Numbered from the stretch's first letter, positions 38,601 to 49,660 are shown. The stretch is DNA of 64,000 nt from Manduca sexta (GCF_014839805.1 NC_051129.1:7568920-7632919), one strand, 5' to 3'. Notes: generated by a model from the sequence alone, not told the origin. Numbers and translations are program-made.

Positions 38601-41600
38601 ACTGTTACCGTGAAAAAGCGGCGATAGCCTAGTTGGTTGTGGAACGGACTGCCGAGACGAATGTCCGCAGGTTCAAATCCCAAGGGCACACACCTCTGAC
38701 GTTTCTAAAAAATTATGTGTGTATTGTTTGTGAATTATCGCTTGCTTTAACGGTGAAGGAAAACATCGTGAGGAAACCTGCATACCTGAAAAATTCTCTA
38801 TAGGAATTTTCGAGGGTGTGTGAAGTCTACCAATCCGCACTAGGTCAGCGTGGTGGACTAAGGCCTAATCCCTCTCAGTAGTAGAGGAGGCCCGTGCCCA
38901 ACAGTGGGACAGTATATAATACAGGGCTGATATTATATTATTTTACTGTTACCGTGTGCAGAACTTTGTCCAGTCCGTATTCGACGACGCTGAGCTCGCC
39001 GGCGCGGTGTATGAGACAGGCGCCGCCCACGGCCGCGTACACGCGCTCGCCGCCACCCGCCCACGGAATCTACGCACATGTACAAACAATCTAACGAATC
39101 GCAAAGAACAACAGCAATTCATCAGCCTGTAACAACTGATTATGCTTTGCTAAAAAAAATATTTAGCGCTCGTAGACATAAATACTATTTAATTTTCTTA
39201 TTAACCATACCCATCAAAACTGATTAGTTATCACCCAATTTTCATACTAAATCATTATTTTTATTGTCTACCGATATTTTAAGGACAGCCTTCATGGTCA
39301 CAGGGCGGACGGATGAGGTATTTCGATGTATAAAATTCGCGTAAACATATGAAATCATAAAACTTATTCACATATTATAATGTTACCTACCTCGCTAGTT
39401 AGCCCACGTGCAATATCACACAAGATCAATGTGCTATTAGTCCGACATACCGCGTACCAATCATTACCTGAAATAAATATATATTATTATATCCTTCTGA
39501 TCACGGACTAAACAAAAAAACCGTGGTTGTATCCACATTTAATCCCTGTGCTAATATTATAAAGTCATTTGTGCGATCGTTTGTTTGTAAGGGCTGATCG
39601 CTAGAATTACTAAACTCTTTTTGAAAAATCTTGCATTAATAGGAAGTCATTACTCTTGTCTATAAGGCTACATTTTACCCCGGAAAAACCTTTTTCACGC
39701 AAACGGAGCCGCGGGCAAAACCTAGTTGTCAATAAAAGTAATTAATACATTCACATTTTAAAGCACTCAAAAAGATCGATTATCGCCTATAAATATATTT
39801 CAGAAAGTAGTAACTATATCGCTGTAGCGCTAAATGAAATAGGGCGATTTAACTTTCCTCTTCCTCGATCATACGTGACAAATTAGGCAATTATGACGAG
39901 GCAATTTATCATCTTTTGAGGACTCGAATAAAGGAACATTGCACTGATTTATACAATGATTAATGAATACCTTTCAAAATATTTAATATAAGTATCCATT
40001 GACTTTTATTACTTTGTTAAAAGATATTAGATGTGGTAACTCATAAAAATCTGAATACAGAACATAAGTAAGTTAAAGTATACGTCAGGACTGTATAAGT
40101 AATAAAATTGATACTAAATCTATCAAATGACATGAACAATTTGATACAACAATAACAAGTTACCAATAAACCTGACGTTGAATATGTCGGGCGCGTGTTT
40201 GGTGAGGACGGTGAGCGGCGCCGCGTCCCGCGCCACTCGCGTCAGCAGCAGCCGGCGCGCGCTCACGTGCTGCACCTCCACCGCGTCGCGCCACACCCAC
40301 CGCCTGACCACACACCACACGTCACCACTGCTCCAACTGTCGCCTCACCAGAACGAACCTTCTGACCAGTGGCCCGAAGTATTTCAGGGGAGTTTTCGAT
40401 TGTGGTCATTCTTACGATTTAAGGTGGATTTCCTTTCATGACGTCCGTAAAGAGCACGCGCTTGTGATTAATTATCGTTATCAAAAAGTGAAAACTTGCT
40501 TCAATACAAATATAACAGTCGTGGGTGACGCTTGGAGAAAAAGGAAATCTAAAAATAAGCGCGTGTATTTCTTTTATTTAGGAAATGTATTAACTAAAAC
40601 AGCAACATTTTTTACTAGCTAGAAAATTTCACTTTGGACATTTGTCTAAGATATAAAGAAGTCCAAAATAGGTGAACAATGCACATACCTCAACACAGCC
40701 TCTAGTTGTATGAGCGCGCCGGCCTGCGACGCGACCGCGAGCCGCGTGCCGTCCGCGCTCCACGCCACCGCGCGCGCCGCGTACAGGTTCGGGATGCTCA
40801 GCAGGCTCAACTCCACCGCGCCCGACTCCTTCATCTCGCCTACCAGACACCCGTTGAACACGCCGAACGCTATATTCTGCGAGAAGGGGGGGAGTAGGTC
40901 ATCCGCGGTGCTTCTAGGGAGGTTGTTAAAAAACTTTGGGGTCGTTATAAGTGTGAGTTACATGGATTTTGTCTATCTTGAAGGTCAATAGCATACAGAA
41001 CGGTTGTGTTAAACACACTTTTGCCGTAGATAACGATCGGATCCCTAGCGTAGACGAAGTCAATGAACAACGGCGATCACTCTCCTTTAGAGTTACTAGT
41101 TGCTAATGTATCTATGTAAGAAGGCCTTTTTAATACGGGGTGTCCTCGCTAACATTATTTATTAGCTATATGCTATGATAGTGGGCAACGACTTCTTCAC
41201 TAAATTTAACAAAACAGACTTGAAGCATACACAACGTATGAACACAGATGAAACAGGAGTACCTGTCCAGAAGGACTGGGCGCCGCAGAGATGAGGTCCC
41301 TGGTGTCGGGCGGCAGCTGTGGCTCTATGCTCCGCAACAGCGTGCCGCGCTGCGCCTCGTACACCGCGACGCGTCCGTCACATGAACCCACTATCAACTG
41401 CAAAAAATTATTATTGCCATTTTAGAGTATACTCATAACGAATAATGTACCGTATTTTATTTTTCCCAATTAGGTGTGCTAAATTTTTCCGTAATTGATT
41501 ACATTCAAATGTGAAATTAATTATCGGTATCGACTATAAATAACATAGGCTGACAAAGTCTACTCGTCCTGGAGCATAGCTAAGTAATTTATATTTCTTC

Positions 41601-43041
41601 TTTCCTTATATTTTGGACAGATATAATATTAATCCGTCTATACAAAATAAAAATGGTGAGGACGATAATTCTATGTACTAACATAAGGTTGCAACAGCAC
41701 GAGGGCAGTAGGCGGCAGAGCGTACCGCAACAACAGTCGCCCGCCGACGTACAGCGTGCCGTCCGCGTGCCCCGACGCCAGCGACCCCTCCGCACGCGCC
41801 AGCGACACGCAACACGCGCCCGCGCTCCATATGCTAGAGCTTTTATTGCTTTTGCAATCCAACGATCTAGGGACAAAATATTATTTATGCAAACAAAATA
41901 AATAAAGTAAAACCTCACTAACAACAAAAAATCCAAAAACTACTTCTCCAGGCACCTCTTCGCCAAATGACTATATCTCGTTAGCATTCTATTTCAACCG
42001 TGTCCGAAACTTTATTTTTGGGTTATCCAGTCATCGAGCCAGGACTCGATTTCGTAAGATAATACGCGAGAGCGCAAGTCGTTGGTCAAAATCTTCAAAC
42101 GATTGTATCCTAAAAAATATAAGAATGAATTTAAGAACTAAGTATATTATGTCTCCAGGATTTAGGATACCTTATTTTCCCATCGCTAGTTCCAGTAAAA
42201 AATCCACTCTCGGCAGGCAGTAGCCGCATGGGCACTCCTGTAAGTGGAAACTTGTTACAGATGACTTTCTTGCCACTCCAGTCAGCGCCCACACGGTATA
42301 CAAACACCATGTTATCACTCTGCGCCACGCCCAGCAACTCCGAGTTCTCGCTGAATGATAAAGCTGTAAAACCTTTTATTTAAGCCAAAGAATAGCTGAT
42401 AAGCAGTGGCAGCGATAGGGAAGCGGGGGGGAGGGAGAGAACCGGGAACCGGGCCGTCGTTTTTATAAGAGAGGACTCGCGCGTTAACGTGATTGAGGAA
42501 CTTCTTTTTTTAATTCACCACCCTAATAATTAGTAAAGTAAGCACCATAGGTAAACATCAATTACGAAATTGTTGAAATCGGGGTTTTTTTTGTTTCCAC
42601 ACGGGACTTATAAATGGGAAATAAGTATCACAAGCTACAACGAATTTAATGATTTCCATATAGATGCTAAATACTATAGTAAAATCTATCTATTCTAATT
42701 ATATATAATATACCAATTGAAAGCGTACCTGTTATGACATAAGATTTTTTTCCAGCGCTTGCATCAGCAGGCTTGGTGGAAAATTTATCCCGCCTCTGTC
42801 CATCACGATCAAATAATAACACAACTCTTTCACACGTGGCTACCGCTAATTTCACATTGTTGGGCGACCAACAAATATCAGCAATAGGACTCTCAAAATC
42901 CTATAAAAAAAAATTTACTTCTATGTTATATTTTAAACTAAAGCTATACGTAAATAGAAAAATAAACTAGTGACTTTTATTCTAATACTGGTATTTATTT
43001 ACCTGTGCTTCTAAAAGTGTCTTGGAATATTTTAATCTCAT
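26649..43041 (-). CDS. IFT172: Intraflagellar transport protein 172 (IFT-B complex)
   Basis: IFT172 is a peripheral IFT-B subunit needed to build cilia. Thirty-five coding exons join with GT-AG borders and matching phases into 1,699 codons (human about 1,750). Exons from the 5' end: 43003-43041, 42729-42900, 42171-42363, 41683-41866, 41263-41397, 40689-40876, 40164-40303, 39391-39467, 38953-39069, 38029-38152, 37320-37450, 37097-37185, 36570-36709, 36097-36224, 35613-35718, 35092-35313, 34454-34626, 34101-34217, 33709-33879, 33284-33352, 32924-33169, 32520-32661, 32097-32197, 31465-31571, 31087-31303, 30840-30987, 30351-30630, 29572-29660, 29277-29485, 28619-28870, 28371-28467, 27842-27982, 27426-27544, 26993-27104, 26649-26773. 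The N-terminal third is WD40-like (DICWSPNNVKLAVAT, RVDWLELNESG); the rest is helical TPR-like repeats. The start MRLKYSKTLLEAQ and the end LVAWCGEP fit the family. About 20-30 residues seem missing near exons 29-30 relative to vertebrates. Confidence 0.97.
29727..30318 (+). mobile_element. Non-autonomous Helitron with two inner tandem repeats
   Basis: It starts TCTATACTATTATATAAAGC and ends GAGCCGCGGGCAAAAGCTAG, with A before and T after. The GCGGGC...GCCGCGGGC stretch before the end can form the 3' hairpin. It carries two copies of a unit of about 122 bp ending GGAGCGGAGCAGTAAT. The same family at 46450-47816 has eight. It sits in an IFT172 intron. Confidence 0.88.
31800..32005. repeat. Imperfect foldback repeat, MITE-like
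   Basis: GTGGTTGCGATTTGGTCAAT (31860 region) is matched in reverse by ATATTGACCAAAACCACAAC (31950 region), and outer parts with ACAACGCAACGCAGC-like runs also pair weakly. The stretch lies in an IFT172 intron. Ends and target duplication are not clear. Confidence 0.45.
38613..38943 (+). mobile_element. tRNA-derived SINE with 13-bp target-site duplication
   Basis: The head is tRNA-like: an A box around GATAGCCTAGTTGG and a B box GGTTCAAATCC. The body (GGTGAAGGAAAACATCGTGA and GTGCCCAACAGTGGGAC) is a common lepidopteran SINE tail ending GGGCTGATATTATATT. Perfect 13-bp copies of TACTGTTACCGTG stand at 38600-38612 and 38944-38956. The right copy covers the IFT172 exon 9 border (38953) and its 5' splice site. 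Confidence 0.92.
39543..39725 (+). mobile_element. Short Helitron relative
   Basis: It starts TCCCTGTGCTAATATTATAA and ends GAGCCGCGGGCAAAACCTAG with T after it, close to the ends of the Helitrons at 29727-30318 and 46450-47816 but without their tandem units. It lies in an IFT172 intron. Confidence 0.7.
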
Positions 43042-43972
43042 TTTTCGTATTACTTTCAATCAACAAAACCGTGAATTTTAATAAATAAAATTAATTTACA
43101 CAAATGTTTTCAAGCATTGTTTTGATGTTTTGTAGCTAAGCAACCATAGAATAAATAATATAGACGAAAGCGAACGAAACGCATTGCAACCAAATGCGCC
43201 TTTTCATCTCAAAGGGCATTTAATATATACCTACGGTAAGTTCATCTGGTTTTTAGCAGCTAAGGAACATATTCTCAACAACGCTTTCTCCGTCTACAAG
43301 CAAAGAGAACTATTATATATCAACAACTAAGCAATACATATATTTAATAATAAAAAGTAACTAGTGGGGCCAGGTGGCCCGCCACAGGTCAAACCAATTT
43401 CAAATTCAAATAAAACCGCCATTAATAGAGATGGCCAGAAGATAAACTAAAGGTAATTATAATAAGTATTTAAAATGGAAAAGATAAACCTAATCTTTCC
43501 ATAATATGTATAATAATGCAAAGAAAATTATAATATAAAAACTGAGTATAAAAATGCATCACCGCCACAATAGTGACAGAGTAGTTCAAAAATATAAATG
43601 AATTAGGTCTTAAGTTATTTATGTCATTCGTTCTTTTGATTAGTCGATAAAACTTTTATAACTATTTATTATGTACATAAGCAAACCTATGGTAAAAATG
43701 TGAGTGGTTTCCTTATTTCTCAAAAGTTAATTTACTGATACAATAAAATTTTCAGCGCGAACCGTAGTAAATAATTCCATGAGCGAAGTGTAATTTTGTG
43801 AAATTCAATAAAATCGAGTCACATTTTTGCGACTGGACCCGTTAGAAGTTACGGTACGGCCCGACTCAGCCACTTTAGTGGACGCGATCCCTTAACACCG
43901 GTTGTACCATATTTAATGGCAACACTACTGGAGGTGTTGTCAATATGACAGCCGTAAACGGAAATTCTTTTC
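43042..43972. promoter_or_regulatory. Head-to-head region between IFT172 and RpL14
   Basis: About 0.9 kb separates the IFT172 start codon (minus) from the RpL14 5' UTR exon (plus). The RpL14 side ends with AATTCTTTTC before a GTGAGTAC donor at 43973, a pyrimidine-rich run as in 5'-TOP ribosomal protein genes. The exact start sites cannot be read from sequence. The middle is AT-rich with nothing else recognised. Confidence 0.6.
43132..43144 (-). promoter_or_regulatory. X-box (RFX site) of the ciliary gene IFT172
   Basis: GTAGCT-A-AGCAAC fits the RFX consensus GTNRCC-N(0-3)-RGYAAC except for one C to T change. It lies about 91 bp before the IFT172 start codon, the usual place for X-boxes of ciliary genes. 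RFX control is inferred from motif and position. Confidence 0.6.
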
Positions 43973-44237
43973 GTGAGTACTTTGTTTGTGTTAAGACGTT
44001 GGAGAGGTTAGAATATTTTCATCCATTTAAATCTGATTATGTATTAAAGTTTTTTTGTACTTTTAATTATGCTATGCTCTTATTAAACGGTGTCTTACAT
44101 GTGTTAAAACATATTTATGTAAATGATGTATAATTTACCGATGAGTTGTGGTGTTGTGATAGTGTCGACGAACTCAACATTCACGTTCTTTACAATACAA
44201 TCGTAAGTAATAAGTTATCATTCTATTTCAGAACGTC

Positions 44238-44738
44238 ATGCCTTTTGCGCGGTACGTAGAACCGGGGCGCGTCGCCCTGGTGGCCGATGGTCCCCTTAAA
44301 GGAAAGTTAGTGAGCGTGGTAGATGTCATCGACCAAACCCGCGCCCTTGTCGACGGACCCGGCAGCGGAGTCTCACGCCAACAGATCCGCCTCAACCAAC
44401 TTCATCTTACGAAGTTCCGCCTCAAATACCCGTTCACAGCCCCCACGCGTGTGGTTAGGAAAGCATGGACAGAGGCCAAGCTAAATGAGAAATGGGAAGC
44501 AAGTCAGTGGGCGCAGAAGCTCGCTAACAAGGAGAAACGCGCTAAAATGACAGACTACGACAGGTTCAAGCTGACATCAGCGCGCGTTAAGAGGAATCGT
44601 GCGCGGACTGCAGTGTTCAAGAGTCTAAAGGTGAAGGCGGCGCGCGCCGGCACCTTCGGCAAGAAGAAGATCCCCAAGACGCCTGCGAAGAAGCCACGCA
44701 CCAAGAAGCCAGACAGCAAAAAGCCCGCGAAGAAGTAA
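44238..44738 (+). CDS. RpL14: 60S ribosomal protein L14 (eL14)
   Basis: eL14 is a structural protein of the large ribosomal subunit. The 166-residue frame, about the fly length, starts MPFARYVEPGRVALV and has the KOW-like N-terminal fold (GPLKGKLVSVVDVIDQ, LVDGPGSGVSRQ). It continues with LTKFRLKYPFTAPTRVVRKA and a Lys/Ala-rich tail (KKPAKK). The whole coding sequence is in one exon. A 5' UTR intron (43973-44231) separates it from a short exon ending in a pyrimidine run, which suggests TOP-type translational control. An AATAAA lies at 44775-44780. The snoRNA host gene follows within 200 bp in the same direction. Codon use is GC-richer than the flanks, as expected for a strongly expressed gene. 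Confidence 0.98.
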   Translation: MPFARYVEPGRVALVADGPLKGKLVSVVDVIDQTRALVDGPGSGVSRQQIRLNQLHLTKFRLKYPFTAPTRVVRKAWTEAKLNEKWEASQWAQKLANKEKRAKMTDYDRFKLTSARVKRNRARTAVFKSLKVKAARAGTFGKKKIPKTPAKKPRTKKPDSKKPAKK

Positions 44739-45093
44739 TTCTTTTGTGTCTGAAGTGTGACTGGGACAGATCAAAATAAAGAATTACTTTTAGCAAATTA
44801 GTGTGTTCTTGTTAGTCCAAATTAAATGTCCTAGAAAACAGTTTTCGGTGAGTTTTGTGTGATTAAGAACATGTGGTGTTTTTTCTTTACTTAATTTTTT
44901 TTATGTTTCAGTTAGCTGTATAGCTGGAAGGAATTTGAGAGGTTAGTTAACATTGTGTTGTTTTTGTTTGTATGTCTGATTACAGATAATAAATACTCAA
45001 ACTAAAACATTAACTGATTAAATATTGAGATATCTTTAAAAATTTACCAATTTATTTGACATTTACATAAAACTTGTTAAAAAATAAAAGATA

Positions 45094-45218
45094 ACCCTAC
45101 CAAAGCCGATGTGTGCTTGCTATATCTGGCATGCGTGACTCTGGATAGGAAGATTATCAAACTCTGTGTAAGAGTTGCAGCTCTTTGGCTGTTCCTCCAA
45201 GGGATGAGTGTGACAAAT
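45094..45218 (+). ncRNA. H/ACA snoRNA, copy 1 of 3
   Basis: A 125-nt unit starts ACCCTACCAAAGCC. It has two hairpins, a hinge AGATTA (fits ANANNA, 45151-45156) and ACA three bases before the end (45213-45215). The lower stem of hairpin 2 is CAAACTC against GAGTGTG here, weaker than the perfect CACACTC/GAGTGTG pairing of the other two copies. The target uridine is not known to me. Confidence 0.87.
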
Positions 45219-45737
45219 GTTTATGATAACAATATTTATACCTAAGGGTTTTTCTTAAATATATAGATTGTTTCTTCTGTTCATAGATAATCTGCAATGG
45301 AAGTATGATGTACCCAATTTAAAAAAATGAGAGTAGCTTACTTATGTCTTGTTTAAGTTTTAATAACTACATAGGTTAATTTTGTAATCTTCAGTAAAAA
45401 TAACCATTGTATATTCTAACATACTCATCTAGTAATACTCCAGGGTTTAATAATAGACTTATAAATCACACATGATTTCAAAGTATGCAGTAGTAACCTT
45501 TTAATAAAACTAATTCTACTGCCCTATTACTTACTAATAAAATATGAATCTACATTTATTACAGGTAAATATTAATTGTTTCAGGATCATAATAAAATTG
45601 AGGCTGATGCATAGGAATAACAATTTCATCAAGGTATGTTTTCCCCTAATAAACAAATGCTTAACAATATGGTCATCTGTTTTATAAACTAAAATACTTG
45701 TAAGGGATAAAAGTATGTCCCATAAACTTAAAATCAA

Positions 45738-45814
45738 TTAATATGATGAATCAAAATTATAGTCTCGTTCGTATGATCCTCTGTGATTATAAACTCACCA
45801 CAATGCTGAATAAA
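45738..45814 (+). ncRNA. C/D snoRNA of U30 type, copy 1
   Basis: C box ATGATGA (45743-45749) and D box CTGA (45806-45809). The stretch TCTCGTTCGT before an ATGA D'-like box pairs with ACGAACGAGA of 18S rRNA. Five bases from D' it points to an adenosine matching the site I recall for vertebrate U30 (18S A1383). The next exon starts 74 nt after the D box. Confidence 0.9.
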
Positions 45815-46142
45815 AAATAATATATGAATACCCATCCAAATACATTTGTGACATGTATAATGACCCATTTATTTTGTTTACAGATGTGTATGCTGAGCAT
45901 TATCCTCAAAATTAAAATGGAGATTTAAGGTAAGCCAATTCCTCTCAAAACAAGTAAAATAAATGTTTGATAATACATTTACTGCTTCACATTCTCAGTA
46001 TCGTCAATTATTCAGAATTGTAAGTCAATAATTTTTACATGTTGCATTTTCCTTAGATTACATATGTTATGTGGATAGTACAGTGATTTTGGTATGTAGG
46101 TTGACAGACAAATAATACCAATAGTTAGTCATAGAAAAGGTG

Positions 46143-46267
46143 ACCCTACCAAAGCCGATGTGTGCTTGTTATATCTGGCATGCGTGACTCTGGATAGGAA
46201 GATTATCACACTCTGTGTAGGAGTTGCAGCTCTTTAGCTGTTCCTCCAAGGGATGAGTGTGACAAAC
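46143..46267 (+). ncRNA. H/ACA snoRNA, copy 2 of 3
   Basis: Same 125-nt unit as at 45094 with few changes. Hinge AGATTA and ACA at 46262-46264. Hairpin 2 is closed by the perfect stem CACACTC/GAGTGTG. Confidence 0.9.
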
Positions 46268-46449
46268 AATATATCATTCAATTATCTTGTGTCTAGTAGA
46301 TGTACTAAAAATATATTATGATATTTTGAATACCTGACTTAATAATTAATTATATATTTTATTGTTTCTAGGAGTAGATGTAGAAATGTGGCTATTTCTG
46401 CATTATGTGGTAAGAAACAGAAATATTTTATCTTTTTATTAATAACAAG

Positions 46450-47816
46450 TCTATACTATTATATAAAGCTGAAGAGTTTGTTTGTTTGTTTGAACGCGCT
46501 AATCTCAGGAACTACCGGTCCAAACCGAAAAATTCTTTTTGCGTTGGATAGCCCTTTGTTCGTGGAGTGCTATAGGCTATATATCATCACGCTATACCCA
46601 ATAGGAGCGGAGCAGTAATGTCTTATCTCAGGAACTACCGGTTCGAACTGAAAAATTCTTTTTGTGTTGGATAGCCCTTTGTTCGTGGAGTGCTATCGGC
46701 TATATATCATCACGCTATACCCAATAGGAGCGGAGCAGTATTGTCTTATCTCAGGAACTACCGGTTCGAACTGAAAAATTCTTTTTGTGTTGGATAGCCC
46801 TTTGTTTGTGGAGTGCTATAGGCTATATATCATCACGCTATACCTAATAGGAGCGGAGCAGTAATGTCTTATCTCAGAAACTACCGGTTCGAACTGAAAA
46901 ATTCTTTTTGTGTTGGATAGCCCTTTGTTCGTGGAGTGCTATCGGCTATATATCATCACGCTATACCCAATAGGAGCGGAGCAGTATTGTCTTATCTCAG
47001 GAACTACCGGTTCGAACTGAAAAATTCTTTTTGTGTTGGATAGCCCTTTGTTTGTGGAGTGCTATAGGCTATATATCATCACGCTATACCCATTAGGAGC
47101 GGAGCAGTAATGGCTAAACTCAGGAACTACCGGTCCCAACAGAAAAATTATTTTTGCGTTGGATAGCCTTTTGTTCGTGGAGTGCTATAGGTTATATATC
47201 ATCACGCTATACCCAATAGGAGCGGAGCAGTAATGGCTAATCTCAGAAACTACCGATTCAAACTAAAAAAATATTTTTGTGTTGAATAGTCCTTTGTTTG
47301 TGGAGTGCTCAAAGTTATATATCATCACGCTATGACCAATAGGAGCGGAGCAGTAATGTCTAATCTCAGGAACTACCGCTTTCAACTGAAAAATTCGTTT
47401 TGTGTTGGATAGCCCTTTATTTGTGGAGCGCTATAGGCTATATATCATCACGCTATGACCAATAGGAGCGGAACAGTAATGAAACATGTTGCAAATCGAG
47501 GAAAAAATATTAGTTTTGAGAGCTTCCGTTGCGTGCGCTGCGTAAACGGTTAAAGTTATGCAACAATGATGTATGACGGGATTGTTCCTCTTAAAAAGTT
47601 CTAAAAAATATATTATAAAACAAAGTCCCCCGCTGCATCTGTCTGCCTGAACGTGTTAAACTCAAAAACTACCCAACGTATTAAGATGAAATTTGGTATG
47701 GAGACAGTTTGAGTCTCTGGGAAGAACATAGGCTCCCGGGAAACTACTACTTTTATAACGGAAAACTTTAGCCTGAAAAACTTTATAACGCGGGCGGAGC
47801 CGCGGGCAAAAGCTAG
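46450..47816 (+). mobile_element. Non-autonomous Helitron with an eight-unit minisatellite
   Basis: Ends match the copy at 29727-30318: TCTATACTATTATATAAAGC at the start and GAGCCGCGGGCAAAAGCTAG at the end. Eight units of about 122 bp, each ending in AGGAGCGGA(G/A)CAGTA, run from about 46490 to 47480. It is inserted in a snoRNA host intron, between the exon ending 46410 and the U31-type RNA at 47977. Confidence 0.9.
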
Positions 47817-47976
47817 TTAATAAAATAAATTCATACACATTTACATAAAACATAGTAAACCTTAGTTTATATGTTCCACACTAATAAAGCAACATTGTAG
47901 TTTCAATGTCAAGGAAAATTGACGCAGAAAGTACACAACAAAGAAAACTAATCTTTTACTTGCCTTCTGTTCTACA

Positions 47977-48041
47977 TGCACATGATGAATAAATGTATCG
48001 CCCCTAGCTGTATTTTTGATGATTGATCAACACTGATTTTG
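47977..48041 (+). ncRNA. C/D snoRNA of U31 type, copy 1
   Basis: C box ATGATGA (47982-47988), C' TGATGAT and D CTGA (48033-48036). The guide TGTATCGCCCC precedes a D' box that reads CTGT in place of CTGA. It pairs with GGGGCGGUACA of 28S rRNA, with one G-U pair, as vertebrate U31 does. The next exon starts 70 nt after the D box. Confidence 0.87.
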
Positions 48042-48265
48042 TACTATTAAAAATTAAAAACTACATTGACTTAAAAGACTGTAATAACAAGCTACTTTCT
48101 TTTAGGTTTACTAAGACCATGACTGTTGAAGATTCCGAGTCCACTTTTAAATGGTATGCAAGATTATTTTACTTTTACACAATATTAGTCTATAACCTAT
48201 TAGATAGATGACAACTAATTTTATTAATAAATAAATGAGATTAAAAATATTAATATCCTACATAC

Positions 48266-48342
48266 TAAATATGATGAATTAATCTTATAGTCTCGTTCGT
48301 ATGATTCTTGTTGATTAAAAAATCACCACAATGCTGAATTTA
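48266..48342 (+). ncRNA. C/D snoRNA of U30 type, copy 2
   Basis: C box ATGATGA (48271-48277), D box CTGA (48334-48337) and the same TCTCGTTCGT guide to 18S rRNA as the copy at 45738. The next exon begins at 48411, 73-74 nt after the D box. Confidence 0.9.
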
Positions 48343-48501
48343 ATAACACAGTAAATGGTAAATACTCCATATTATTTCTATTATTATTTATTCACTTGTT
48401 TTGTTTACAGATACCAATATCCATAATGTGAAAAAGAATATACATACTTTCAGGTAAGCTTAAATTTTATATGTAACCATATCACAAAAATAAATATGTT
48501 A

Positions 48502-48626
48502 ACCCTACCAAAGCCGATGTGTGCTTGCTATATCTGGCATGCGTGACTCTGGATAGGAAGATTATCACACTCTGTGTAGGAGTTGCAGCTCTTTGGCTGT
48601 TCCTCCAAGGGATGAGTGTGACAGAC
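48502..48626 (+). ncRNA. H/ACA snoRNA, copy 3 of 3
   Basis: Third copy of the 125-nt unit, hinge AGATTA and ACA at 48621-48623, with the perfect lower stem in hairpin 2. It lies between exons 48411-48453 and 48700-48756. Confidence 0.9.
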
Positions 48627-49043
48627 ACTTACAAAATCAACTTTTAGTATATTGCAACATTATGCACTGAATTTCATAATGTATTTTTTTTTATTCCAGG
48701 TATGTGCATTCCAACAAGAAAAGAAATTATTATCACTTATCCACATTCATATTGCAGTAAGTATTGACTCAATTGTAACAATATACCTCTATTTACAATC
48801 AAATGTTCACAAGTCCACCTGTGAAAAAAATCTTTTCTGGTATATAATTAGTTCCACAATATACTTTGCCCAGATAGAAAGGAGCCTATACATATAGGCT
48901 CCTTGTACATACAGAACTCTGTACATACAGAATGTCTTAGTCCATAAGTATACCAATGTCATCCATGTTTGATGTGTGGTTTCTGTATTTATATCTAGTG
49001 AAAATCTAAATCTCCACAAACTATAGAATTTATAATATAATTT

Positions 49044-49107
49044 AAATTATGATGAACGAATGTATCGCCCCTAGCTGAATCTTGATGATTGATCAATACT
49101 GATTTTG
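49044..49107 (+). ncRNA. C/D snoRNA of U31 type, copy 2
   Basis: C ATGATGA (49049-49055), D' CTGA (49075-49078), C' TGATGAT and D CTGA (49099-49102). The guide GTATCGCCCC pairs with 28S rRNA as in U31. The next exon begins at 49174, 72 nt after D. Confidence 0.92.
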
Positions 49108-49294
49108 TACCTATTTAGTACAATAGTTTATAATCTCTAGTTCATGGAAAATTATATATTATCTTTGTTGCAGATATTTATGCAAATTTTCTGCATAATT
49201 TACTAGTTTTTCCTACATATTCATGGATATAAGAGGTATGTTCCATTTATTATAGATTTACACTGATTTATTTACTTTTTTAATTATAAATAAA

Positions 49295-49358
49295 TAAATA
49301 TATTGCCATTGTGAGCACCCCAGTCTGAAAGATAGTCGATTGATCTAACTATACTTAA
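49295..49358 (+). pseudogene. Decayed U31-type snoRNA copy
   Basis: The guide region GAGCACCCCAGTCTGA (D' at 49325-49328) is recognisable and close to the U31 guide, but the C box has become ATTGCC-like and the D position reads CTAA. The module around it repeats that of the intact copy at 49843, including a similar following exon-like stretch from about 49409. It is probably no longer made. Confidence 0.65.
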
Positions 49359-49595
49359 AATTTATTCAAATGTGTGATACAATTAGTGTGTACTTGCAAT
49401 TACAAGACTACTGACTACATCTAACCATAATATGTGATCACAATATACTTTGACAAAATTTAAAAGCTTATTGTTATTTCAAAATGTCTAGACTATATCA
49501 ATTTCATCCATCTCTCCTGAATTGGATTCTAGCTTTATTTCTAATGAATATCCAAATATTCTCAAACTGTAAAATTTATTATATTAATTTAATTT

Positions 49596-49660
49596 AAATT
49601 ATGATGAACGAATGTATCGCCCCTAGCTGAATCTTTGATGATTGATCAATACTGATTTTG
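49596..49660 (+). ncRNA. C/D snoRNA of U31 type, copy 3
   Basis: C ATGATGA (49601-49607), D' CTGA (49627-49630), C' TGATGAT and D CTGA (49652-49655); same guide as copy 2. The next exon begins at 49730, 75 nt after D. Confidence 0.92.

Noticed and set aside
45738..45814. Calling the TCTCGTTCGT guide RNA U25 or U28
   Set aside because: U25 pairs further on in 18S, and the U28 site would need the guide placed differently to D'. The five-base rule points to the adenosine of U30.
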